Assembly: GCF_016405855.1 (NCBI RefSeq)
Contig: NZ_JAEFCA010000004.1
Span: 344,075-408,074, forward strand
DNA length: 64,000 nt
Origin: Flavobacterium sp. IB48
GTDB lineage: Bacteria; Bacteroidota; Bacteroidia; Flavobacteriales; Flavobacteriaceae
Direction of reading: 5' to 3'
In this document: piece after piece, positions 43,923 to 52,841 of the stretch
How the letters are laid out: each line of letters starts with the position of its first letter
Numbering within the stretch: the stretch's first letter is position 1
The notes under the pieces: generated by a model
What the model was told of the DNA's origin: nothing
Databases searched by the model: none
Seen by the model: the letters and a program-made list of their open reading frames with translations, nothing else
Translations under genes and position numbers: made by a program

Positions 43923-46900
43923 TTACAATTTTTCGATAATTCTAACTTCACCGTCTTTTTCATCTTCACTCAAAATATTCGAAGGTTTTTTGGTGTAAGA
44001 CAATAAAGTCCACTGCACTATTTTATTTGTCGGATATAAATCTGCCTGAGTTTTAATCCATTTTTCTGCCTCTTGTGAAGAAGACGTTTTCTCAATCGCC
44101 CAAGCCGAAACAAGGTTGTTCGCCGGAAGGAAATTCATGACCGTATTATCCACTACAGGACGGAAAGCGACGATTTTATCTAAAGATTTAGAAGCCATTT
44201 CTTTATTTCCTAAATTGGTATAACATTGATAATCCAGCCAGTTTTCTAATCTTTCGTCTATGTTTTCGTCATACGGTTTTCCAACGCCTAAATTCTCTGG
44301 AAACAGTTTGGCATCAGCAATAAATTGTAATGCTTTTTTGTATTGCTTGTTTTTGATTTCTGCTAAAGCCTGCATCAATTTTGCTTCATGATACAATTGT
44401 CTTCCAGCTGTTGCGCCTTCAAACGGAAGGATTTGCAATTTGGTTAAGAACGAATCGGCTTCGCGGTATTTTTTATTTAGCAATAAAGTTTTAGCGTAAA
44501 GCATTCCAATCAAATAATTGTCTTGATGTTTTTTATAGAAAGATTCAGCCGTTGTAAGCGCTTTGTCAAATTGTTTTTGAGCGATGTAATGTTCTGCCAG
44601 CATTTTATGGTATCTCCAGCCTTGCGGATCTAATTTTATTGCCTGCTGAAGACTTGCCAATACTATTGAGGCATCGTCTTTGAATAAAGAAGCTTTTGCG
44701 CCATAAAAAGCAGGATCGATTGGTTTTGAACCGCATTCTGAAAACAATCTTTTAGCTTCTGAGATGCTGTTACGATTCCATTCAATTAAACCTAAATGAT
44801 ATTTTAATTGGTATTGATCATTTGTTTTAATTAATGATTTCAAAATTTCAGCCGTCTCATTTCTAAAAGGGAAGCTTGTTCCAGGTTTGATTTTGCTTAC
44901 ATCAACAGGTTTGTTTTCTAAAAAGGCTTTCCAATAGATAATTTCAGCACTTGGTTCTGCAATAGAAAATACTTTTAAAGCTTCTTCTTTTCGGCTTATA
45001 TTATTATACCAGATTCCTAATTCAAGAAAAGTCTGTTCTGGCATTTCGTTTTGAATGGCAGTAACAAAAGCATTTTTTGAATCGTTTGAATTATTCGAAA
45101 GGTATTTTTCAAAATCAGCAAAATGATTCAGCGGATCCAATTTTGTAATGGTTTTTAAAACCGAATTTGCTTTATCGGAATTATTTTGAAGACGATATAA
45201 AACCGCTAAAACCTGTAGACCTTCTATGTTATATTGATTGTATACCAAGCTTTTCTCAGCATATTCAATCGCTTTTGAAAGATCGTTTTCGGCCAAATAA
45301 ATTTTGCTTAAAGCGGTATAAGCTGGACTGCGGAATTCGACACTTGCGGCAGCAATATCAAAACCATCTTTTGCATCGGTATTATTTCCTAAATGAAAAT
45401 TAGCCAAAGCATAAAAATAATTACCCGCAGGATCATAAGTGTCTATTGATAAAGCTTTACTTGCCGAATTTATAGCTGCTTTGTAATCTAATTTTCTGAT
45501 TTGCAAAGAAGCCAATGCAGAAAGAGCAGGAGCGTAGTTAGCATCTAATTTCAAACAGGCATTTAATTTTTCTTCGGCAAGTACATAATCTTTAAAACTG
45601 ATGTAATTTTTCCCCTGCAAATACAATCCATAAACCGAATTATGATCAAAATCTTTAGGTATTTCTACAGGGCGATTGATGTTTCCGTCTTCTGGAGCAG
45701 AATTCCAAACCAATTTATTGCCACCCAAAACAAATTTCAATTTATTAGAATCGACTTTACCCTGAATAGAATCTTTGAAAGTTTGGAGTGTATTTAAAGC
45801 AATATCTTTAGAATATACTTTTTTGTCATTTTCAAAAACTTCAATTTTTTCATTTAGTTTTTGAAGCGGAGAAAAATAGATTTTCAGCCAGCCGTTTTCG
45901 TTTTTAATATTGACAGAACCGTAATTATTAGCTTTTACAAAACCTTTCGTCTGCTTTACAGGAAACCAATATTCAGTCCAAGTATCGGTTTGATAAGGCG
46001 CAAATGAGCGCTGTTTGAAAGGCGTAAGATTACTGCCTTCGCTCGCCTGATTAAATAATCTTCCGCTTTGTACTTCTACATATTGTCCGTCGGTATCGGT
46101 TAATAATTTTTCCCAAATCATTCCTTGCTGCGACAATCCCCAAATCCAGATTTTTTTGCCCGGTTTATCATCGTGATTGCCGTATCTTCCCATTCCGAAA
46201 TCTTCGTCATGATAATATCCTCCAAAGAAATCATCGTATTTCCCGAATACGTGATACGATTTGTAGCCTCCAAAATTATTGTTTTTGTAGAAAGATAAAT
46301 TTTTACCGTTTTCTTTGTCAATTGGCCACGAATTGTATTCTCCGTTATGACCAATATAGGTTTGTCCTGGATAAATAAACTGCAGATTTTCGGCCGCTTT
46401 AATTCCCGTATTTATCCAAGTATAGTAAGGCTGTTCGAATTCGGTTGTGTTTGACCAAAATGAATTTGTGGTAAAATACGCTTTGTCTTTAGGAAGATTG
46501 ATGTCTAATTTCCAAGAAGTTCTTGTCAATAAATCTAAAACCCCAATCACACAGCTAATGCTTCCGTCTTCTCTGTTTATGATTTTGTAATCGACAGGAG
46601 TAGCGCAATTTGGCGTGTGTCCGATAATTCCATAATTGCCTTCAACACCACCGCTTGTCCAAGGTCCGCGCATGGCAATGTCTCTAAATTTTACCACATG
46701 ATTATTGTAAACAATATCTTTTCCTGTAGATTTTTCTATAGCTGACCAGACTTTTCCGCCAATTTCTGGCAGAATCATCAGTTTGATATAACCGTTTTCA
46801 ATTTCGATTACTTTCCATTCTTTCTGAACGGGTTTATCAGTAAAACCGTCAAAACGGAAATACGGATAAAACTTGGTATCTGGTTTCGGAATCGGATCAG

Positions 46901-47018
46901 GATCTGAGAACGGATATGTCGTAAATACTTTTTTGTATTCTTTTATAGTGGGTTTGTTTTGTGCGGTGACAAAAAGGCTTCCAAGGAGTAAAAAGGATAG
47001 TAATGGTCTAAATTTCAT
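43923..47018 (-). CDS. DUF5107 domain protein with TPR repeats, secreted
   Basis: A 1031-residue protein with a signal peptide ending in VTAQ. The first third (about 35-345) is a DUF5107 domain (YPYFRFDG, KLMILPEIGGKVWSAIEKSTGKDIVYNN, RGPWTSGGVEGNYG, GHTPNCATPVDY). Its beta-sandwich pattern recalls aldose-epimerase-like and GH-associated folds. From about 465 onward come many TPR units (LNACLKLDANYAPALSALASLQIRKLDYKAAI and similar). The biochemical function of DUF5107 is not known to me. It sits between the putative glycosidase and the M1 peptidase in a SusC/D-led locus. Confidence 0.85.
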   Translation of the reverse strand: MKFRPLLSFLLLGSLFVTAQNKPTIKEYKKVFTTYPFSDPDPIPKPDTKFYPYFRFDGFTDKPVQKEWKVIEIENGYIKLMILPEIGGKVWSAIEKSTGKDIVYNNHVVKFRDIAMRGPWTSGGVEGNYGIIGHTPNCATPVDYKIINREDGSISCVIGVLDLLTRTSWKLDINLPKDKAYFTTNSFWSNTTEFEQPYYTWINTGIKAAENLQFIYPGQTYIGHNGEYNSWPIDKENGKNLSFYKNNNFGGYKSYHVFGKYDDFFGGYYHDEDFGMGRYGNHDDKPGKKIWIWGLSQQGMIWEKLLTDTDGQYVEVQSGRLFNQASEGSNLTPFKQRSFAPYQTDTWTEYWFPVKQTKGFVKANNYGSVNIKNENGWLKIYFSPLQKLNEKIEVFENDKKVYSKDIALNTLQTFKDSIQGKVDSNKLKFVLGGNKLVWNSAPEDGNINRPVEIPKDFDHNSVYGLYLQGKNYISFKDYVLAEEKLNACLKLDANYAPALSALASLQIRKLDYKAAINSASKALSIDTYDPAGNYFYALANFHLGNNTDAKDGFDIAAASVEFRSPAYTALSKIYLAENDLSKAIEYAEKSLVYNQYNIEGLQVLAVLYRLQNNSDKANSVLKTITKLDPLNHFADFEKYLSNNSNDSKNAFVTAIQNEMPEQTFLELGIWYNNISRKEEALKVFSIAEPSAEIIYWKAFLENKPVDVSKIKPGTSFPFRNETAEILKSLIKTNDQYQLKYHLGLIEWNRNSISEAKRLFSECGSKPIDPAFYGAKASLFKDDASIVLASLQQAIKLDPQGWRYHKMLAEHYIAQKQFDKALTTAESFYKKHQDNYLIGMLYAKTLLLNKKYREADSFLTKLQILPFEGATAGRQLYHEAKLMQALAEIKNKQYKKALQFIADAKLFPENLGVGKPYDENIDERLENWLDYQCYTNLGNKEMASKSLDKIVAFRPVVDNTVMNFLPANNLVSAWAIEKTSSSQEAEKWIKTQADLYPTNKIVQWTLLSYTKKPSNILSEDEKDGEVRIIEKL

Positions 47019-47054
47019 GATGGAGAGCTTGGTTATTTGTGGTTGTTTTTTTTT

Positions 47055-47135
47055 GCCACAGATTACACAGATTAAAATGATTTTTTTTAATCTGTGTGGA
47101 CAAACTAATCTGTGTTAATCTGTGAAATCTGTGGC
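47055..47135. repeat. Repeat of the gccacagattacacagatt type
   Basis: gccacagattacacagatt (47055-47073) and the inverted copies aatctgtgt (about 47088), taatctgtg (two copies) and aatctgtggc (47126-47135) form an array of alternating agatt/aatct units able to fold on itself. It lies between two genes of the glycan locus. Confidence 0.7.
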
Positions 47136-47154
47136 TTAGTTTTTTGAGCTTTTT

Positions 47155-47254
47155 TGTCATTTCGACGAAGGAGAAATCTTCGTAAGTAGCTCCGCAACGA
47201 AAAACCAATCTTTGTAGAGTTTCTTGTGGAGATTTCTCCTTCGTCGAAATGACA
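47155..47254. repeat. Palindromic element with perfect 25-bp inverted ends (tgtcatttcgacgaaggaga...)
   Basis: The arm starting tgtcatttcgacgaaggaga (47155-47179) is matched exactly by its reverse complement (47230-47254), 50 bp apart, with a partial inner hairpin. No open reading frame; it could be a mobile MITE-like unit or an RNA hairpin between cotranscribed genes. Confidence 0.8.
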
Positions 47255-47285
47255 AGCAAGACGAGGTAATTGATGTTGCGTTTAA

Positions 47286-50200
47286 TTACTTAACAATCAA
47301 TAACCATCCTTTTCCTTTAGGAACAGTTATTTCGTCTTTTGTTGTGAACGTTTTTGCCGGTTGGAAATTGGTAACTTCTGGAGCAGCAATCGTTGCTTTT
47401 GCAGGATTGATTCCTAGTTTTTTCCAGTCAATATTTAGTTTCACATTTACATCAGCATCTGCCCAGCTTGCGATTGAAATTAAAGCCGTTCCATTCTTTT
47501 TATAAACCGTTGCTAGAACTTTGTCGTTGTTTGTTTTTACAGGACAGTTTTCGCTCCAATATCCGATCATTTCAGAACCTTTAATTCCGAAAGAATCCCA
47601 AACTTTCCAGATGTTTCTTGGGTCTGCACCGTCGCTCCAAGGCAATCTGTTCGTCATTCCGTAAACCATTCCTCTCCACGGATTTCCACCATCTTGAAGC
47701 ATTTCTCCCATTAATCCAAACGGAATTCCGCTTACTTCAGTTAAGAAAAAGTCAGGTTGATTTTTCTCATAATCAAAATATTCTCCAAACCATAATTTAT
47801 TGATGTACGGGAAGTGCTCCATGTATAAGTTGGCACTGTTATTAAATCCGTCGCTTTTGTTGTATTGGTTCGCACTATGCAAATCGATAATTCCAGGATG
47901 ACCGTCTTTAGTCAATACTCTTTTGATACGTTTCATTGTAATTCTGTCAAAAGCAACGTCATCTAGATAAATTCCGTCAATACCAACATTTTGAGTCAGC
48001 CAATTCATTCCTTCCACATAGTAATTGTGCCAACGATTCATGCCACTATTTACTATCGCAGCATCTTTAATTTCAGGTACAAACCACGCTGCGATATAAT
48101 CGTCACCAACATGTTCTTGAAGCCAAGAGAATCCGCCACCTTTTCCTGGAGAATAAATTTCGTGGCCTAAACTTCTAAGAGCGAAAGTTTCATAAGCTTT
48201 GTTTGAAACCTCTCTAACTGTGTTGTAGATTTTTACTTTTAATCCTTTTTCGTGCGCTTCATCGATATATGATTTCATCTTTTTAAATTCGATAAAAGGA
48301 TAATTGATATATGGATTGATTGCATTTGCGTGGTGAATATTAATTACTGTTGCACCAGTTTTAGCGATTGAATCAATTGGGCTGTATTTGTGGTAAAATT
48401 TTGTATCCCATTGAAAATCTGTATTGATCGTATGGAAAGGCGTAATCAATAAGTTGAAGTTGTAATACAAAACATCGCCTTTTTTCATTGTTCTAGCACC
48501 GCTGTACGCATTTACTAGAACCGATTTTTGGTTTGGCGTGATGGTAATACCGCCCTTATTTTCGTTACCCCATGAAGTAGGCAGCAATAAAGGTTTTTGT
48601 AAATAGAAATTAGTATTTAAAGGGCGGCTATATTTTTCATCTCTCAAAGAAAACTGCAATCCAGAATTTACAGCACCAATCCAAGCTCCGTCTTGATTTT
48701 TATGCGCTACATCCCATTTCCAATCAAAAGTTGCAGGACGATCTCCACCTTTTTGACCTAATCCCATCATGTATTTTGCAGATGTTGGCTGCATTGGCAT
48801 TTGGAAATTAATGTCATTAAAGGCAACATCTTCAAGAGCTGTAACTTTCACGATATAATGTACGAAACCATCAAATTCAACAGAAGCATTTACATCCATT
48901 TGAACCGATTTTGAAGTAGAAGTACTTTCCCAAGAAACCGTTCCAGCTTCTTTTTTAGTGAATTTTACACCGCTGTTTTTCCATTGCACTTCTTTTCCTG
49001 ATGCGTCAACAAAATGAAAATCGATTGGTGAGCTTAAAACATCATTTGCTTTTGCTGTTACAGAAGTCATTTCTGGAGTAAAGAAAGTCTGAATTTGCGC
49101 AGGGAATCCGTTTGGAGCTAAAATTAATTTTCTTCCTAATAAAGCAATTTCAGAATTGTTTACGGTTAATGGAGTATAAGGCGCAATAACCGTATTTTCT
49201 TGAGCTAAAGTTGAGTTTAACCATTTTAGTCGAGTCATTTTTTCTGGACTGTCAATACCTCCGTTTTTTGTTACTTGGTTAGAAACCGTAATTTGAAGAT
49301 TGATTTCTTTTGATTTTCCGTCAGCAATAACAGTTGCTTTTCCGTTGTAAGTTCCTGCTGCAGCTGTTTGCGGAACATCGATACCGCACCACATTGCCTG
49401 AATTTTTCCTTTTGAAACAGAAACAGTATTGGTGAAAGGATTACCGTCATATTTCGTTCCGTCAGTATTGATACAGCTGATATCTTTCGCTTCGATTGTT
49501 GCGCCAGTTGTACTTACTAAATTCGTAAAAGTTACTTTTATGTTTTTTAAATCTTCAAGAGCATAAACGCCTAATTGAAAAGCTAAATATTCACCTTTCA
49601 TTGCCGTATCAGAAAAGCTGTTTTGAACGCCTTTTTGAATCCATCTTTGTGGCAAATCTGATTTTAATTTGATAGAATGTTCTCTGTCTTCTGGGAAAAC
49701 TAAGAAAGAATTTCCGCTGTTTTTTGCCACAAGAGCTGAAGTTTCGGCAGCTGTCGCAATTACTTCCATTGGATAAAAACTATTGAAAGCATTCACGCTC
49801 TGAATTTCTGTTACAGCCGCATTGTCTTTTAAGTTTGCTTTTACATTAGAAAGCCATTTTGCATCGGCTTTGTCTTCAGGTTTCTGATAAATTCCTTTTG
49901 GGTAATTTGCCGTTCCTTCGTCAACATAAGGCATATAATACACGTAATATGTTCCTTTTCCCGAAATTGGTTCGAAGTAAATAGTACCGTTTTCTCTATT
50001 GATATTTTCGGTTTTTATGTTCTGAATATCTTTTCCAGATGCATCCTGAACGATAATTTTTTTAAGTTCTGGATTCGTGTCTCTTCTTCGCCATTCGATC
50101 GTTGTTTTAGCAACATTTCCTGAACCAGAAAAAGCAACTACAGCACGGTGATTCCCTAATTTATTCGGATTCCAGCTGTCATTTCCGTCTGAATATTTAA

Positions 50201-50288
50201 TTTGTGCAGTTAGAGGAATACTGATCGTGATAAAACACATTATCAATATTCTGCTTAAAAGCGTTGTGTTGTTTAGGTTTAGTTTCAT
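47286..50288 (-). CDS. Large secreted protein with glycoside-hydrolase-like TIM barrel (DUF6067-like)
   Basis: 1000 residues with a signal peptide (ending in PLTAQ). Beta-rich N-terminal modules run to about 620. A barrel-like C-terminal domain follows: VINIHHANAINPYINYPFIEFKKMKSYIDEAHEKGLKVKIYNTVREVS, then GIDGIYLDDVAFDR (about 765-785) with paired Asp residues at a likely active site, then DLHSANQYN and EYFDYEK. This arrangement matches glycosidase-like DUF6067 proteins; relation to GH123 or similar barrels is possible but not shown. The C-terminus is a small beta-domain. It lies in the glycan locus after the cytochrome gene. Substrate unknown. Confidence 0.75.
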   Translation of the reverse strand: MKLNLNNTTLLSRILIMCFITISIPLTAQIKYSDGNDSWNPNKLGNHRAVVAFSGSGNVAKTTIEWRRRDTNPELKKIIVQDASGKDIQNIKTENINRENGTIYFEPISGKGTYYVYYMPYVDEGTANYPKGIYQKPEDKADAKWLSNVKANLKDNAAVTEIQSVNAFNSFYPMEVIATAAETSALVAKNSGNSFLVFPEDREHSIKLKSDLPQRWIQKGVQNSFSDTAMKGEYLAFQLGVYALEDLKNIKVTFTNLVSTTGATIEAKDISCINTDGTKYDGNPFTNTVSVSKGKIQAMWCGIDVPQTAAAGTYNGKATVIADGKSKEINLQITVSNQVTKNGGIDSPEKMTRLKWLNSTLAQENTVIAPYTPLTVNNSEIALLGRKLILAPNGFPAQIQTFFTPEMTSVTAKANDVLSSPIDFHFVDASGKEVQWKNSGVKFTKKEAGTVSWESTSTSKSVQMDVNASVEFDGFVHYIVKVTALEDVAFNDINFQMPMQPTSAKYMMGLGQKGGDRPATFDWKWDVAHKNQDGAWIGAVNSGLQFSLRDEKYSRPLNTNFYLQKPLLLPTSWGNENKGGITITPNQKSVLVNAYSGARTMKKGDVLYYNFNLLITPFHTINTDFQWDTKFYHKYSPIDSIAKTGATVINIHHANAINPYINYPFIEFKKMKSYIDEAHEKGLKVKIYNTVREVSNKAYETFALRSLGHEIYSPGKGGGFSWLQEHVGDDYIAAWFVPEIKDAAIVNSGMNRWHNYYVEGMNWLTQNVGIDGIYLDDVAFDRITMKRIKRVLTKDGHPGIIDLHSANQYNKSDGFNNSANLYMEHFPYINKLWFGEYFDYEKNQPDFFLTEVSGIPFGLMGEMLQDGGNPWRGMVYGMTNRLPWSDGADPRNIWKVWDSFGIKGSEMIGYWSENCPVKTNNDKVLATVYKKNGTALISIASWADADVNVKLNIDWKKLGINPAKATIAAPEVTNFQPAKTFTTKDEITVPKGKGWLLIVK

Positions 50289-50325
50289 TGTATTGTATAA
50301 TCAGGTTAAATAGTATATTTTGAGT

Positions 50326-51327
50326 TTAGTAAACGGCTTTCCATCCTTGTTTTTTCCAATAAGCAATAATAGGTTTATAAGGGCCGTATTTATGCTGTTC
50401 TTCAGTAAAACTATCATTAAACGGACTGTGTGCATAATCAATCGGTTTGCCCATTTTGTCTGGATAATCCAATGTTTTTGGGTTTGGTCTTGTATGTACA
50501 GAATCGTCGTTTACATAAGCCGCAATGTCAAGTGCTTCTTTGTCTGTAAGATACGGTTTTCCTAGTTGAACTTTATCATAAGGCATATTGCTTTTTAGCC
50601 ATTGTGCTTGTTTGATTACGCGATGCATGCTTGAACCAGGCTGATAACCGTATTGTCCCCAAAGTGGAGGGTAGGTGTAACCCGATTTGTCGGCATTGTA
50701 AACTCCCTCGCCATTATTTCCGTGACATCTTGCGCAGTTTTCAGCAAATAAAACTTTTCCTCTTTCTGGACTTGCGGCAACATCTGGAAATTCGATTTCT
50801 AAATTTTTGGCTCCTTTAAAATTACCATCTTTTGGAACAAATTTACTGATCCATTTAAAGTACGATAAAAACGCCACCATTTCTTTGCTGTCCAACGGAA
50901 GCGGTTTTCCAGAATGCGGACGCATAATGCAGTTATTAACTCTTTCTGCTAAAGTAAGTACTTTGTTTTCGCGTCCGCGATATTGTGGATAATTGTCATG
51001 CGAAGACATTAAATTGAATGCATGAGGTTTTGTTCCTGCATCTTGATGACAGTTCGTGCAGTTCATTTTATTGCCTAAATATTGTCCTTTTTTTCCGTTT
51101 GGGCCAATGTAATAAGCGGTTTTCATCATTAATTCTTTTCCATAACGAACCGATTCTCCAAATTGATCGTCTGGAATTTGGGAAGTATCAATTGTGATGT
51201 AACCTTCATCTTCTTCTCCTTCTTCGATTGTATTTGAAGCTAAAGTCTGTGAATTGGTTTTGGTGCAGGAATTGAAAACAGCGATTGACAATGCTGAAAA
51301 AAGTCCGATAAGAATTGTTTTTTTCAT
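50326..51327 (-). CDS. Dihaem cytochrome c lipoprotein, TsdA-like (thiosulfate dehydrogenase family)
   Basis: 333 residues with a lipoprotein signal ending in FNSC (Cys21). Two haem motifs are present, CTNCH (90-94) and CARCH (198-202). The N-terminal domain resembles thiosulfate dehydrogenase TsdA: YGKELMMKTAYYIG, then YPQYRGRENKVLTLAERVNNC. Cys133 falls where TsdA has its unusual cysteine haem ligand, followed by SGKPLPLDSKEMVAFLSYFKWIS. In TsdA this site oxidises thiosulfate to tetrathionate. The protein is odd in a SusC/D locus; it starts 13 bp after the sulfotransferase-like gene, so both are cotranscribed. Confidence 0.85.
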   Translation of the reverse strand: MKKTILIGLFSALSIAVFNSCTKTNSQTLASNTIEEGEEDEGYITIDTSQIPDDQFGESVRYGKELMMKTAYYIGPNGKKGQYLGNKMNCTNCHQDAGTKPHAFNLMSSHDNYPQYRGRENKVLTLAERVNNCIMRPHSGKPLPLDSKEMVAFLSYFKWISKFVPKDGNFKGAKNLEIEFPDVAASPERGKVLFAENCARCHGNNGEGVYNADKSGYTYPPLWGQYGYQPGSSMHRVIKQAQWLKSNMPYDKVQLGKPYLTDKEALDIAAYVNDDSVHTRPNPKTLDYPDKMGKPIDYAHSPFNDSFTEEQHKYGPYKPIIAYWKKQGWKAVY

Positions 51328-51340
51328 GGGTACTATTTTT

Positions 51341-52747
51341 TTAATTTAGAAGAAAAGGTTTTAGTTTTTCTTCAGGAATAAAGATCGTTCTGTATGGAGG
51401 AATTTCAGATTCTAATGCCCAAATAAGTATTCCTTTTTTATTTGTCAAAACTGTAATATGTCTTTTAGAACAACAAACCAAAAAGAGGTCTTTATTGATC
51501 ATGTAAGCGCTTCCCATTCGGTCATTGTAAATATCTTTTGGTAATTTGATATGAAAATCAAGTTTTACATCATTGTTTTTTTCGTCTACTTTTAAGGCAA
51601 AAACAGAAGATTGTTTGATGTCGACTCCATTATCAAAAAATAATAAACTGCCTTCTTGATCGATATGTGCGGCATGAGCCTGGGAGAAATTAGCATCTGG
51701 AGCCATTTTCATAGTTCCGCCTTTCCCTAATTTCCAGATTACTTTTCCAGTTTTAGAATTGATTTTCCAAATCTGGCCATTGTTGTAGAAAGAAATTAAA
51801 AAGTTTCCATCTTTATCGTAACTCAAACTGTTGGCATGCGTCCAATCCTTTTTGGTTTTTAGTAAATCTTTATCTTTAAACGGATCTAAATCATCAAAAA
51901 CACTCCATTTCCAAAGCTGTTTTCCTTTTTTATTTAAAATTATAATTCCGTCTCCGTTGATGGTATCTTGTTTTTTCCCTCCAATAGAAGTCAAATCGAT
52001 TATTTTTTGCTCAACAGTTAAAGCGACAATTTCGTCAGCCGATTTTTTTATGATTTCATGATGAAGAACCTGCTTCAAATCGCCCTGTCCTTTTTTGATG
52101 TGGGTTAAAGTATCGCCTTGAAAATTTATTTCAAGGATTTCGCTTCCATAACTTGTTGGTTCGTCATTTGTACCCAAAATAGAAAGAATCGTTTGGTCTT
52201 TTGTAAAGTGAGTAACTTTAAATCCAGTTCCTTCAATAGTATGATACCATCTTAAGTTTCCTTTGTAATCAACAATATAAGCTGTTCCTGGAGTTTCTCT
52301 TTTCGCTAAAAGCATAAAGCCTTTTTTGAAATTTTCAGGCAATAATTCTGGTTTCGGACAATTGGCTTTGAATTGTTTCTGTAGCCATTCTGGAAGTTTT
52401 CTTGATTTGAAAGCATAAACTTTACTAGTTTGTTTATTTCCGTCTTGAACTGTAATTAATTGAAAACTATAATCGGTTTCTGGAATTATGTTGCAAAGTA
52501 CCAAGGAATGTTTTAAACCAGTATTTGAAATAGGAGAGGTTATTTTATTTTCAATTCCTTTTTTGTCAGACCAATATTCTGCATATACCTGAGCTTGGTC
52601 ATTCGTAGTAACATCGATTTGAATTTTCAATTCGTTGTTGCTATGAGTGCCAATATTGATATTGGAGATAATTTGGCTTTTAGAACAGCTTGCCAGTGCA
52701 AGGAGAACTAAAATAAAACTTCCTTTTAATATTAATTTTTTGATCAT
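51341..52747 (-). CDS. Arylsulfotransferase (ASST)-like lipoprotein
   Basis: 468 residues with a lipoprotein signal ending in LASC (Cys21). The remaining chain is a beta-propeller with the ASST-type segments DWTHANSLSYDKDGNFLISF, GKVIWKLGKGG, FSQAHAAHIDQEGSLLFFDNG and GSAYMINKDLFLVCCSK, including the histidines expected near the active site. PAPS-independent ASSTs move sulfate between phenolic compounds in the periplasm. Neighbouring genes code for a TsdA-like cytochrome and SusCD, so transfer of sulfate from or to a glycan-linked aromatic group can be imagined but not shown. It could also be a non-catalytic propeller. Confidence 0.8.
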   Translation of the reverse strand: MIKKLILKGSFILVLLALASCSKSQIISNINIGTHSNNELKIQIDVTTNDQAQVYAEYWSDKKGIENKITSPISNTGLKHSLVLCNIIPETDYSFQLITVQDGNKQTSKVYAFKSRKLPEWLQKQFKANCPKPELLPENFKKGFMLLAKRETPGTAYIVDYKGNLRWYHTIEGTGFKVTHFTKDQTILSILGTNDEPTSYGSEILEINFQGDTLTHIKKGQGDLKQVLHHEIIKKSADEIVALTVEQKIIDLTSIGGKKQDTINGDGIIILNKKGKQLWKWSVFDDLDPFKDKDLLKTKKDWTHANSLSYDKDGNFLISFYNNGQIWKINSKTGKVIWKLGKGGTMKMAPDANFSQAHAAHIDQEGSLLFFDNGVDIKQSSVFALKVDEKNNDVKLDFHIKLPKDIYNDRMGSAYMINKDLFLVCCSKRHITVLTNKKGILIWALESEIPPYRTIFIPEEKLKPFLLN

Positions 52748-52798
52748 TTGAAAAGCTTCTTTTGTGAAACAGAAAAATACTTTTTTATATAAAAAAAC

Positions 52799-52831
52799 AA
52801 GAACAGACAGACTGTTTTACTGTCTGTTCCT
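52799..52831 (-). terminator. Stem-loop after susD
   Basis: gaacagacag (52801-52810) pairs perfectly with ctgtctgttc (52820-52829); on the minus strand it is followed by tgttttttt. It lies 11 bp after the susD stop and probably reduces expression of the genes beyond it, relative to susCD. Confidence 0.8.
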
Positions 52832-52841
52832 GATTATTTTT

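Noticed and set aside
47155-47254. Insertion sequence
   Set aside because: Perfect inverted ends are present, but only about 100 bp long and without any transposase; kept as a palindromic repeat.
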